A stretch of 19,682 nucleotides of DNA. It comes from Deltaproteobacteria bacterium. GTDB lineage: Bacteria; Myxococcota_A; JAADFL01. The position numbers and the translations under genes are program-made. The notes below the pieces were generated by a model, which saw nothing but the letters and a program-made list of their open reading frames with translations, was not told the origin of the DNA and made no database searches. The stretch is from assembly GCA_013152945.1 (NCBI GenBank), contig JAADFL010000127.1, positions 1-19,682 of the forward strand. Reading direction: 5' to 3'. Below are positions 8,051 to 14,998 of this stretch, piece by piece (position 1 is the first letter of the stretch; each line of letters opens with the position of its first letter).

Positions 8051-8260
8051 ACCTGGTCTTGCCCCGATGGGCAAATGGGGGACGGACCAAATGGGGGACC
8101 AAAGACCAAATGGGGAAAGACCAAATGGGGGACGAGACCAAATGGGGGACGGAGGTTCGTGGGCAAATGGGGGGGCAAATGGGGCAAATGGGGGACGGAG
8201 GTTCGAATCTGATGTGATAATCAGTACTTGATTCGTATATACTATCTGCATCCCCTGAAG
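8051..8260. other. Intergenic region between convergent genes, dominated by a repeat array
   Basis: This 210-bp gap separates the ends of the cyclic-nucleotide-binding gene (plus) and glgA (minus). A small hairpin GCCC-CGAT-GGGC (8061-8072) lies 10 bp after the first stop. The CAAATGGGG array fills most of the rest. From 8206 to 8260 I see no gene, and no clear U-tract terminator for either gene. Confidence 0.6.
8072..8205 (+). repeat. Array of eight CAAATGGGG units
   Basis: CAAATGGGG begins at 8072, 8088, 8107, 8122, 8139, 8164, 8176 and 8185. Most copies extend to CAAATGGGGGAC. Spacing is irregular (9-25 bp), unlike a CRISPR or a strict tandem repeat. An 18-bp segment, ATGGGGGACGGAGGTTCG, occurs exactly twice (8142-8159 and 8188-8205). 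The units are not self-complementary. Similar G-rich units are familiar as dispersed intergenic repeats in environmental genomes, sometimes near IS200-like/REP-associated transposases, but no transposase is present here. Confidence 0.85.
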
Positions 8261-9694
8261 TTATTTTTTGCTTTTCAGATGCCAGTAAAGAGAGATATAG
8301 TTCCTGGCTGCACGACTCCAGGAATAGTCCTTGGCCATGGCATTGATCATCAGCCGTCTCCATGCAGGCTTGTTGTTATAATATCTCAAGCACCTGGCAA
8401 TGGATGATAAAAAGGAAGCCCTGTTATACTCGCCGAATTTGAAGCCTGTTGCACCGGACCTGTCCTGTAAAGGGTCCACGATTGTATCTCTCAAGCCGCC
8501 CACGTCGTGTACAACAGGTATTGTTCCGTATTTCATGGCATAAAGTTGGGTCAATCCACACGGCTCGAATTCGGACGGCATGACCAGGCAATCGCCTCCG
8601 GCCTGCATCAGGTGAGCCAAGTCTTCACTGTACCCACGAAGGAAGGACACGTAAGGCCTGCAAGTGTGGGCCGTGTAACGCAGCATGGCCTCGTACTGAG
8701 GTTCGCCTTCTCCCATCATGGCCACACTGGCCCCCATCTTGACCAACTTTTTACATGCCGAGCACATGAGGTGCCACCCCTTTTGCCCTGTAAGCCTGGC
8801 AGGGATAACAAACAGCGGCCTGTAAATATCCTGGGGCAACCTGAATTCCCGGAGGAGTTCTTTCTTACAGGTTCTCTTGCCGGACAGGTCCTTTATAGAA
8901 TAGTTTGCAGGTATGTACGGATCCTTTTCAGGGTTCCACTTTTCATAATCCGCACCGTTCAGAATGCCGAACAGATCTTTCCTCCTGGCTTTGAGCAGGG
9001 TATGCATGCCCATGCCACGTCCGGGATTCAGGATTTCTTTCCTATATGAAGGGCTGACCGTACTCAAGACATCAGCCCAAAATATTCCCGTTGCCAGGTG
9101 ACTTGGTCCCATTGGCGCATTCAGTTCCAGGCTGGGAGCCAATCTTGAAGGGATTACACCTTGGTAAGCCAGGTTGTGGATGGTCAGCAATGTGGCTACG
9201 TCCTTGAAACGGGGCTCGGAAAATTCAAGGTTTGCAGAATAGTATACGGAAGCTGCCGTTTGCCATTCGTTTGCATGTATGACATCCGGCATGGAGTTCA
9301 GGTACAGGCAAAGTTCGACCGATGCCCTGGAAAACAAGCCGAACCTGTACGGATTGTCTGAAAATTCTTCCTTGCCATTGCCGTACAGGCCGTCCCGGTC
9401 AAAGAGACCGTCTATGTCCAGGAATATTACCTTGGGCCCGTCTTTCGGCGCGGAGTGCATGACATTGACCTGTAGTTTTCGTCCGGCCAGGATGAAAGAG
9501 AATCCGCCGTCCATACTTATTTGCCCTTTGTCTTGCATGCCCTGCGCGGATATGGCCGACCTGTACGCGGGTGTTACTACGAGGATATCCATTCCTTTTT
9601 GCCATAGTGCCTTTGGCACGGATCCTGCGACATCTCCAAGTCCGCCGGTCTTTGAGAAAGGTGCGACTTCGGATGACAGGTACAGGATTTTCAA
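8261..9694 (-). CDS. glgA: Glycogen synthase (ADP-glucose type, GT5)
   Basis: Transfers glucose from ADP-glucose to the growing alpha-1,4-glucan in the cytoplasm. The N-terminus LKILYLSSEVAPFSKTGGLGDV carries the KTGG substrate motif (Lys15), and the N-terminal domain includes HANEWQT. The C-terminal domain has EFEPCGLTQLYAMKYG and VGGLRDT, the conserved acceptor/ADP region. TTG at 9694 gives 477 residues, the usual GlgA length, and lies 12 nt after GGGAGG. An in-frame ATG at 9787 would add 31 residues unrelated to the family. It is the only clear gene on the minus strand and stands alone, with no other glycogen genes nearby. It converges with the signalling cluster and diverges from the lipoprotein gene. 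Confidence 0.95.
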   Translation of the reverse strand: MKILYLSSEVAPFSKTGGLGDVAGSVPKALWQKGMDILVVTPAYRSAISAQGMQDKGQISMDGGFSFILAGRKLQVNVMHSAPKDGPKVIFLDIDGLFDRDGLYGNGKEEFSDNPYRFGLFSRASVELCLYLNSMPDVIHANEWQTAASVYYSANLEFSEPRFKDVATLLTIHNLAYQGVIPSRLAPSLELNAPMGPSHLATGIFWADVLSTVSPSYRKEILNPGRGMGMHTLLKARRKDLFGILNGADYEKWNPEKDPYIPANYSIKDLSGKRTCKKELLREFRLPQDIYRPLFVIPARLTGQKGWHLMCSACKKLVKMGASVAMMGEGEPQYEAMLRYTAHTCRPYVSFLRGYSEDLAHLMQAGGDCLVMPSEFEPCGLTQLYAMKYGTIPVVHDVGGLRDTIVDPLQDRSGATGFKFGEYNRASFLSSIARCLRYYNNKPAWRRLMINAMAKDYSWSRAARNYISLYWHLKSKK

Positions 9695-9973
9695 AATTAT
9701 ACCAATCCTCCCTTTCCGGCTTCGACTTTCCACTTGAAAGGCATGAGGTGTCAACCGGAATCCTCCATCCGGCGGATGCCCGTCCATTGGTGTGATTTAC
9801 CCGGAATTTGAAAAAATTCAGGCCTCCTCAGGTCCGGCATCCCTGCCAGGGCACTTGCCGACAGTATTATCCGCATCCTACCGGTTATGAAAACGCCTGC
9901 CTTTGTTGCTGCTCCTCGAAATACTTCCGGGCGGCGATTGCCTTGGAACGTGCTTTCTATTAATATCCGGCTC
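9695..9973. other. Divergent intergenic region between glgA and the lipoprotein gene
   Basis: This 279-bp spacer must contain the promoters of two divergent genes. It holds a small hairpin CATCC-ggc-GGATG (9766-9778) and a candidate glgA promoter on the minus strand (9866-9893). I see no RNA gene, and no convincing promoter or Shine-Dalgarno for the plus-strand lipoprotein gene. Confidence 0.5.
9866..9893 (-). promoter_or_regulatory. Possible glgA promoter
   Basis: Read on the minus strand, TTTTCA (9893-9888) and GATAAT (9871-9866) are 16 bp apart. The -10 matches sigma-70 at 5 of 6 positions and the -35 at 4 of 6. It would give a leader of about 165 nt before the TTG start, which is long, so the call is tentative. 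Confidence 0.22.
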
Positions 9974-10750
9974 ATGAATCGCTGTTTTCCGAGTTTGGCG
10001 GCCGTGGTGATGCTTGCCGTTCCTTGCTTATTTCTGTTTTCAAGTTGTGACGAATCAAACAATACCCAAGTGCAAGCCTCGTGCGGACCGACAATACAGG
10101 GGCTGTCTTCATGCAATCAGGTGCTCGACTATCACCAGCGGGGACAAGACAGAATACCCGAGCCGGCATGGGTATCGGATATAGAGTGCCCTGTTGCCAC
10201 CTGCCATGTATGGAAGACCGTCACCATGAACAGCACAAAGGTCATCCAGGCCGGATGCAAAACCAGGCATTACAAGTGGCACGGTCCCTTGATCGCCAGA
10301 TACGACAACAATGACTTGGCTTTTGTCGGCGGTTATTGCAATGGTTGCGGCTGTGGTTTTTGGCGTTCTTTTTATAATAATGGGCAAATCCTTGCCGAAG
10401 GAATGATGTGCCGCGGACTGGCTTGCGGCCAGTGGAAACAATACGATGAGGCCGGCAGGATAAGAAAGACAAGTACATTCAAAGCATGTCCTTTTAACTG
10501 CAACTGCAATTGTTTCGAGATGCCGGACTTCGAAATAAGGAAACACGAGCAAGATGCCGAACTGTTCGAGAGGATCGAGCGTGTTGAACAGGATGCGGAA
10601 GACGGGAGCGATTTCCGGGAACAATGCCCGGAACAGGACAGTGACGATTCCATGACTACTAATGCCGAGCCGGATTCGCTGCAGGAACGCGAAAAGGCCG
10701 CCGAGATCGAGGGAAGGGAAGGCGAATCAAGAGAAGGCACGGAGAAATAG
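9974..10750 (+). CDS. Cys-rich lipoprotein with MORN/YwqK-like repeats
   Basis: 258-residue predicted lipoprotein. ATG 9974 gives a signal peptide (MNRCFPSLAAVVMLAVPCLFLFSSC) with a lipobox-like FSSC at residue 25, followed by Asp. A start at 9887 would bury this signal behind 29 extra residues. The middle (~95-165) has MORN/YwqK-type units: KWHGPLIARYDNNDLAFVGGY, then FWRSFYNNGQILAEG and GQWKQYDEAGRI. Cysteines are frequent, including CNGCGCG and CPFNCNCNC. The last ~80 residues are very rich in Glu, Asp, Arg and Gln, and probably disordered. YwqK-like proteins are often annotated as antitoxins, but a secreted lipoprotein with no toxin next to it does not fit that label. Function unknown; the envelope location is well supported. 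Confidence 0.75.
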   Translation: MNRCFPSLAAVVMLAVPCLFLFSSCDESNNTQVQASCGPTIQGLSSCNQVLDYHQRGQDRIPEPAWVSDIECPVATCHVWKTVTMNSTKVIQAGCKTRHYKWHGPLIARYDNNDLAFVGGYCNGCGCGFWRSFYNNGQILAEGMMCRGLACGQWKQYDEAGRIRKTSTFKACPFNCNCNCFEMPDFEIRKHEQDAELFERIERVEQDAEDGSDFREQCPEQDSDDSMTTNAEPDSLQEREKAAEIEGREGESREGTEK

Positions 10751-11094
10751 AAACAGGAAATTACCGGATCGCCGGACATCCCGGGAATCGAGTCAATAAG
10801 GGCTGAAAAAAAATACATTAATGCGGTTTATTGTTTTTTCGGGTGGTGGCCGAATCGAGTATTATTCAGGATGTACGAGCTGATTTAAGGTCTTTTTGAT
10901 TAATCGGCATTGGTGTTACCGTTCCTTTTTCAATCAGCATGACCGAAAAAAAATAATTTTTTTGGAAACAAAGCCCAAACTTCGTCCGATTATTAAGGTG
11001 AAGTTCAAAAAAAGAGGCGAATCCACGCCAAGTCAGGCAAAAACATTTCAACCCGGGCCGATGAAAAAGGTCCGGCAAGCAGGGAGGTGCTCAA
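10751..11094. other. AT-rich upstream region of the T3SS operon
   Basis: This 344-bp region has no convincing gene. It contains several A and T runs. One is a near-palindrome at 10944-10965 (CCG, A8, TAA, T7, GG). A FliA-type promoter candidate lies at 11038-11064 and a strong Shine-Dalgarno at 11082-11087. The A/T tracts could favour bending, nucleoid-protein binding or UP-element activity; this is inference. Confidence 0.5.
11038..11064 (+). promoter_or_regulatory. Candidate FliA (sigma-28)-type promoter of the T3SS operon
   Basis: CAAA at 11038-11041, a 15-bp spacer, and GCCGATGA at 11057-11064 match the enterobacterial sigma-28 pattern TAAA-N15-GCCGATAA. The -35 core matches at 3 of 4 positions, the -10 at 7 of 8, and the spacing is exact. 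The predicted transcript would begin near 11070, about 25 nt before the first start codon, leaving room for the GGGAGG at 11082-11087. The operon itself encodes a FliA-family sigma factor. Not verified by comparison with other promoters of the genome. Confidence 0.45.
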
Positions 11095-11556
11095 ATGTCA
11101 AACGTATCGAGGGTAGGGCGCTCGCAGATGGCAGTCACCACGACCAGGGACTCGGGTCGCAAGTCCCCGAGAACGGATTTCGGGGCCAAGCTCGGAAATA
11201 CTTTGCGAAAGGCCGGGAACATGGTTTCAATCGGGGGAGCAATAATGGCGCCCGTGATTCCCGCCGCCGGCCTGGTGTCCGCCGCGGTTTCTGGTATGAA
11301 GAACATGATGCCCACAGCACTGGAAACCGGAAAGGACAATGGCACTGATGATGTGCTGAACAGGGCGGACCAGGGAGCCGACAGCATGTTCGAGGCTACA
11401 AAGAAACTCCAGGAAATGAACCATGAAATGAACCTGGAATACCTGCAACTCCAGCAGCAGGTTCAACAGGAGGAACGCAACTTCAGCACCATGTCCCAGC
11501 TTATGGCTTCCAGGCACCAGACGGCAATGAGGGCCATACAGAACATGGGAAGTTAA
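11095..11556 (+). CDS. Putative T3SS-associated protein, hydrophobic centre and C-terminal coiled coil
   Basis: 153 residues, first gene of the T3SS operon. ATG 11095 is preceded by GGGAGG at 7 nt. Residues 1-35 are basic and Ser/Thr-rich with no Sec signal. A Gly/Ala-rich hydrophobic segment spans ~44-70 (VSIGGAIMAPVIPAAGLVSAAV). A Met/Gln-rich amphipathic helix follows (~95-150; MNHEMNLEYLQLQQQVQQEER). A soluble N-terminus, a membrane-active centre and a coiled coil are common in small T3SS substrates such as translocators or filament/tip components. The needle protein SctF is usually about 80-100 residues and lacks such a hydrophobic segment, so it is not called that. The role is inferred from position. 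Confidence 0.65.
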   Translation: MSNVSRVGRSQMAVTTTRDSGRKSPRTDFGAKLGNTLRKAGNMVSIGGAIMAPVIPAAGLVSAAVSGMKNMMPTALETGKDNGTDDVLNRADQGADSMFEATKKLQEMNHEMNLEYLQLQQQVQQEERNFSTMSQLMASRHQTAMRAIQNMGS

Positions 11557-11644
11557 CCAGGCTTGCGCTGTACGAAATGTTTTAGTATATGGTGTTGGCT
11601 AATTATCGTATGAGTAGGAACGAAGTTTCGAGGGAGGTGCCATC

Positions 11645-12058
11645 GTGCCCATAGATCCGACGGGTAAGGGACCAAAGGTCCCCCCTCCGGGAGCCAAGGA
11701 AGGCTCGCCTGTTGCAGGAAAGGGGATTGATGCTCCCCCGGGTAAGGGATTTGACAAGGCGGTATCCGGGAAAGACATTGCAGGTGAAGGTACGGGCCGG
11801 CCACAGGAAAATCCGGCAACCCGTTTCCCGGGCTTGGACAAGGTAATGCGGGTGGCTAATGATCTGAAATCAGGAGCCATATCGAGTAGGCAGGAGGCTG
11901 TGACAAGGGCTGTGAAGATAATGATCGAGACCAGACTCTCAAGGGTGCCCAAATCAGATCTCCACAAGGCTGCGGCAGAGGTTTCCAAGTTGGCCCGGGA
12001 AGACAAAGTACTTCGGGAGAGGATATCGAAGCTCTTGGACAAGTTGGCTGAAATCTAG
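11645..12058 (+). CDS. Small T3SS-operon protein of unknown function
   Basis: 137 residues. GTG 11645 lies 5 nt after GGGAGGTG (11632-11639); the 10-mer AGGGAGGTGC is identical to the one before the preceding gene. Residues 1-60 are rich in Pro, Gly and Lys (PTGKGPKVPPPGAKEG) and should be disordered. Residues ~63-137 are predicted all-helical (LDKVMRVANDLKSGAISSRQ; KLAREDKVLRERISKLLDKL). It has no signal peptide or membrane segment. It lies directly before the sigma-factor gene. A disordered N-terminus with a helical C-terminus before a FliA-type sigma recalls the layout of anti-sigma FlgM, but I see no FlgM signature. A secreted substrate or chaperone is equally possible. Confidence 0.65.
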   Translation: MPIDPTGKGPKVPPPGAKEGSPVAGKGIDAPPGKGFDKAVSGKDIAGEGTGRPQENPATRFPGLDKVMRVANDLKSGAISSRQEAVTRAVKIMIETRLSRVPKSDLHKAAAEVSKLAREDKVLRERISKLLDKLAEI

Positions 12059-12109
12059 GCCCGGGAACTATTTCGGGAAGCCCACGGTATTCGGAGGGGA
12101 AGACATTTA

Positions 12110-12775
12110 ATGGAGATCGATGTTGATGCCCTGATAATGGAGAACCAGGGGCTTGTCCGCGAAGTCGTGAGGCAGGTGACAGTGGAATACCAATGCCATA
12201 ACATTCAGGAAGAGCTGATGGAGTACGGAATATTGGGTCTCTGCGAAGCGGCAAATTCTTTCGATCCCCAAAGGGGGCGGGCCTTTTCTTCATTTGCATG
12301 GCTGAGAATTCGCGGGGCCGTGATGGACGGAATACTGCAAACCAAGGGTATCAAGCGAAGCGTTGTTCGAAGGGCGCGCGCACACAGAGCTGCAACAGAG
12401 ATGGAGGAGAACGAGCCGGTACCCGGCGAGCATGCCATGTCGGTTTTTGAAGAATATGACGAGGTATCGAACCTGGTTGCGGACATGGGAACTTGTTACC
12501 TGGTCGGGGCACAGTTCGAATCCGGAAAGAGGCCGGATAATCCTGAAAAAGAGTACCTGACCAAGGAAACACTCGAGGTAATTGGAGATGCAATGGAGGT
12601 CCTGAAACAGGACGAATACAAGTTACTACGCATGCACTATGGGATGGATTTACCTTTGAGCCATGTGGCTGTTGAACTGGGTGTGACTAGACCATGGGCA
12701 TGGAAGATTCATAAGAGGGCTATTCAAAAACTGCGAAAACGGCTTTCAAGAGGCTCATCTGGAGGGAGAGCATGA
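12110..12775 (+). CDS. FliA/sigma-28-family RNA polymerase sigma factor
   Basis: 221 residues. Region 2 (~10-75) binds core polymerase and the -10 element; visible parts are YGILGLCEAANSFDPQRG, then FSSFAWLRIRGAVMDGIL. The RSVVRRARAH segment after it corresponds to the FliA RSVRRKAR stretch. The middle, region 3 (~85-150), is poorly conserved. Region 4 (~160-215) has the -35-binding helix-turn-helix: LPLSHVAVELGVTRPWAWKIHKRAIQKLRKRL. GGAGGG at 12093-12098 precedes ATG 12110. It lies within the T3SS operon between two small unknown genes and sctI, so it probably directs transcription of this or linked secretion genes. The flagellar structural genes that normally accompany FliA are absent from the window. 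Confidence 0.88.
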   Translation: MEIDVDALIMENQGLVREVVRQVTVEYQCHNIQEELMEYGILGLCEAANSFDPQRGRAFSSFAWLRIRGAVMDGILQTKGIKRSVVRRARAHRAATEMEENEPVPGEHAMSVFEEYDEVSNLVADMGTCYLVGAQFESGKRPDNPEKEYLTKETLEVIGDAMEVLKQDEYKLLRMHYGMDLPLSHVAVELGVTRPWAWKIHKRAIQKLRKRLSRGSSGGRA

Positions 12776-12816
12776 ATATCAAAAATAGAGTATTAACGAA
12801 GGGAGAGTACAGATAA

Positions 12817-13176
12817 ATGAATATACAAGTTAACAGGTCTTTGATTAGTGCCGGAGCCGGGGCCAAAACAACACGCGGAACCAACCTTGGAAAACGGTTC
12901 AAGCAGGTATTGCACGGCACGAAACAAGGGACGGCGAAACAAGGCACGGTATCGAACAGCGACCGTTTGCTCGGCAGGCTGAATTCACTGGAATTGGGCC
13001 GATTGCAAGTCGACCGGGTGATGAAAGAGGCCTTGTCAGGCAGGAGATTCAATCCGGGCGAACTTTTGGCATTGCAGGCTGGAATATACCGGCTCAACAC
13101 GGAATTGGAACTGGCTGCCAAGGTAGTCGAAAGCAGCAATGCAGCGGTCAAACGGACCCTTTCCACCGAGGTGTAA
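12817..13176 (+). CDS. sctI: T3SS inner rod protein SctI (YscI/HrpB family)
   Basis: 119 residues. Forms the inner rod/adapter at the base of the needle filament. The conserved C-terminal helix is clear: GELLALQAGIYRLNTELELA, then KVVESSNAAVKRTL. The family consensus has an LLxLQ start and ends with VKxTLxTxV at the C-terminus, as here. Residues 1-50 are basic and low in complexity (HGTKQGTAKQGT). GGGAG about 11 nt upstream of ATG 12817 gives initiation. It ends 1 bp before sctJ, the usual sctI-sctJ neighbourhood. It is presumably exported through the apparatus without a cleaved signal. Confidence 0.88.
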   Translation: MNIQVNRSLISAGAGAKTTRGTNLGKRFKQVLHGTKQGTAKQGTVSNSDRLLGRLNSLELGRLQVDRVMKEALSGRRFNPGELLALQAGIYRLNTELELAAKVVESSNAAVKRTLSTEV

Positions 13177-13177
13177 G

Positions 13178-13939
13178 TTGAGGTCTTCACTATTTTGCCT
13201 GGTCCTGGGTTTGGCTGTTTTCTTTCAGGCATGCAGCACGGCGGTTTACCATGACCTCGATGAGAAACAGGCCAATAAGATAATCGTGGCCTTGGCCGGT
13301 GCAGGCATTCCCGCGCAAAAGGTAAAGGAAGGCCGGGGAAATGCCTCATGGAGCATACATGTGCAAGAGGACCAGGCTGAAAGGGCATGGCGATTACTCG
13401 AGTCATTGAACATGCCCAGGCAGGAGCCTGTGGGATTTAAAGGCATCTATTCAGATAAAAGCTTGATTCCAACACAACAGGAAGAGCGCGTAAGGTACGC
13501 CGCAGCCCTGTCCGGGGAGATGGAGAAAACACTGGAATCCCTGGACAGGATTGTGGACGCCCATGTCAACCTTGTGCTGGATAACGGATCTGCATCTCTT
13601 GACGAGGTTGGCTCCAAGGCTGTCAAGGCGTCTGTCTTGGTAAAGTACCTGGCGGACGACGGACAGGAACCGCCATTGAAACGGGCCGAGATTGCAAGGC
13701 TGGTATCCGGCGGCGTGGATGGCCTGGCGCCGGACAAGGTCGTAGTGGTAATGGCCGTGGTCAAGGGTCGAAAAGTCCTTGAAGAGTCAAAGGCGGCGGG
13801 CGCCAATGCGGGCATGGTCGGGATATCTCCAAGGTATCTGAAAATTGGAATGATAGTGCTTTCGCTGCTGGTGCTGGCAATGGCGGCCATGTTGGTGCAG
13901 TCCAGGCTGGCCCTGCACAGGGCGAGGCCGGCGGATTGA
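13178..13939 (+). CDS. sctJ: T3SS inner-membrane ring lipoprotein SctJ (YscJ/PrgK/HrcJ)
   Basis: 253 residues. TTG 13178 follows GAGGTG (13168-13173) and begins exactly at the lipoprotein signal peptide (LRSSLFCLVLGLAVFFQAC, lipobox Cys19). The alternative ATG 13139 would overlap sctI by 38 bp and hide the signal. Two ring-building modules follow. RBM1 starts YHDLDEKQANKIIVALAGAG, contains WRLLESLNMPRQ and runs to about residue 80. RBM2 covers EEVRYAA-type residues to ~205 (TLESLDRIVDAHVNLVLDN; KASVLVKYL; IARLVSGGVDGLAPDKVVVVM). A single C-terminal TM helix lies at ~219-243. The size and lipid anchor separate it from flagellar FliF (over 500 residues, no lipobox), so the system is an injectisome. 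Confidence 0.95.
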   Translation: MRSSLFCLVLGLAVFFQACSTAVYHDLDEKQANKIIVALAGAGIPAQKVKEGRGNASWSIHVQEDQAERAWRLLESLNMPRQEPVGFKGIYSDKSLIPTQQEERVRYAAALSGEMEKTLESLDRIVDAHVNLVLDNGSASLDEVGSKAVKASVLVKYLADDGQEPPLKRAEIARLVSGGVDGLAPDKVVVVMAVVKGRKVLEESKAAGANAGMVGISPRYLKIGMIVLSLLVLAMAAMLVQSRLALHRARPAD

Positions 13940-14337
13940 CCGTGGAGGGGATGTCCCGTTTATTATACGGCCTGCCGGCCGGCGAAGCGGCATTGTTACT
14001 GGTTGTATTCGGAGTACTGGGCGAAAGGGACAACAGTTTATTCGATAGATATCTTGGTCTGGAACAAAAGGCGAGATTGATCAGGCGGGCAGATGTCTTG
14101 TTGGAAATCGGGAGTGCAAAAAGGGCCAGGTTCGCCGTATCAGAGTTGAAGTTGCTGCTTGCAGCGGAATGCAGGGTATTGAAACCGGAACAGGCAGGCC
14201 CGAACCAGGAGATGGACGGGGAGACGGACGAGGAATTGTTTTCAAGCTTGGCTTTATCGGGAAATGCACTGCCGTCCGGTTTGGCGGCTGACCTGGCAAG
14301 GCTGAATAATTGGATCCTGGTAAAACAACATGGCTGA
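13936..14337 (+). CDS. Protein in the SctK position of the T3SS operon
   Basis: 133 residues. The sequence is mostly helical (LPAGEAALLLVVFGVLGERD; LIRRADVLLEIGSAKRARFA) with no true membrane helix or signal. TTG 13936 overlaps the sctJ stop (TTGA) and has GAGG 8 nt upstream; ATG 13951 is a possible later start, but its purine tract is too close. The stop overlaps sctL by 8 bp. In many T3SS operons the gene between sctJ and sctL is sctK, a sorting-platform pod component. The assignment rests on position, since SctK diverges strongly and is usually longer (about 200 residues). Confidence 0.6.
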   Translation: MTVEGMSRLLYGLPAGEAALLLVVFGVLGERDNSLFDRYLGLEQKARLIRRADVLLEIGSAKRARFAVSELKLLLAAECRVLKPEQAGPNQEMDGETDEELFSSLALSGNALPSGLAADLARLNNWILVKQHG

Positions 14338-14971
14338 GATAAAGAAGGGAAACAAGCTCGATTACCTGCCGCCGGCCATCGGGCCCAGGGGCGCCCGGAG
14401 GATTGATGCCGCTTGGATCGAGTCAAAGTTCAAGGCCGAGGAGATGTTGTCCGAGGCCAGGCTTGCGGCAGAGGATATTGTCAAAAATGCTCAATCGCTT
14501 TTGGAATCAGCGAAAAGGGAAGGGGAGAGAATGGGAAGAGCCGAGGCTGCGGACCAAGCGGCGCAATTGATTGCAAAGGCCAAGGTCGAGGCCTCGAGGA
14601 TCATATCCGGGGCGGAAACGCAGTTGCTCAAGCTATCCGTCAAGATTGCCGAGCAGATTGTCGGCAAGGAATTGGAATTATCAGGGGATGCGGTTACCCA
14701 TCTCGTATCCCAAGTATTGAACCAGGCCAAGACCGGTACAGGCCTTTGCCTGAGGCTCAATCCCCTTGACGCTGATGCCCTGAATAAACGTGTTCAAAGG
14801 CTTCGCATGTTGGTTCCGGATGCGCCGAAAATCGAAATTGCAGAAGATCCTTCCATGTCAAGAGGCGGTTGCGTGGTGAGCGGCGCCGACCTGGAGATTG
14901 ACGCCAGGCTGGAGACACGGTTGGAGGAGATCGAGAAGATATTGCTTGGAGGCGGCCGGGTAGACGGGTAA
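14330..14971 (+). CDS. sctL: T3SS stator protein SctL (YscL/HrpE, FliH family)
   Basis: 213 residues. Links the hexameric ATPase to the SctQ pods of the sorting platform. Residues ~28-105 form a long charged helix rich in Ala, Glu and Lys (FKAEEMLSEARLAAEDIVKN; AKVEASRIISGAETQLLKLS), like the peripheral-stalk b/FliH region. The C-terminal globular part (~106-205) includes VKIAEQIVGKELELS, then LCLRLNPLDADALNKRV and the family-typical DPSMSRGGCVV. Start ATG 14330 overlaps the previous gene by 8 bp, consistent with coupled translation. The ATPase gene follows 27 bp later. Confidence 0.9.
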   Translation: MAEIKKGNKLDYLPPAIGPRGARRIDAAWIESKFKAEEMLSEARLAAEDIVKNAQSLLESAKREGERMGRAEAADQAAQLIAKAKVEASRIISGAETQLLKLSVKIAEQIVGKELELSGDAVTHLVSQVLNQAKTGTGLCLRLNPLDADALNKRVQRLRMLVPDAPKIEIAEDPSMSRGGCVVSGADLEIDARLETRLEEIEKILLGGGRVDG

Positions 14972-14998
14972 TGCCTGTTGGGTAAGGAGAGATCTGCA

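Noticed and set aside
8072-8205. CRISPR-like array
   Set aside because: The units are only 9-12 bp, spacing ranges from 9 to 25 bp, the intervening sequence is itself repeat-like, and no cas gene is present.
8198-8208. GAGGTTCGAAT resembles the T-loop of a tRNA
   Set aside because: There is no complementary T-stem on the 3' side, no acceptor stem, anticodon arm or CCA. The same GGAGGTTCG occurs in the neighbouring repeat unit, so it is part of the repeat.
7941-8363. Minus-strand open frames through the CAAATGGGG array
   Set aside because: Their Pro/Phe/Trp-rich sequence (repeated PPFG/ICP-like units) is simply the translated repeat and overlaps two real genes.
9695-9787. 31-residue N-terminal extension of GlgA
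   Set aside because: GlgA proteins begin at the KILY.SSEVAPF motif. The TTG at 9694 has GGGAGG upstream and gives the standard 477-residue length.
10985-10993. Second sigma-28-like -10 (TCCGATTAT)
   Set aside because: There is no TAAA-like box at the required 15-bp spacing. The site at 11057 fits better.
11095-11556. Calling the 153-residue protein the needle subunit SctF
   Set aside because: It is too long, has a hydrophobic Gly/Ala segment and lacks the short helical-hairpin pattern of SctF.
11645-12058. Calling the 137-residue protein FlgM
   Set aside because: The order next to a FliA-like sigma is suggestive, but I see no FlgM sequence signature, so it is kept as unknown.
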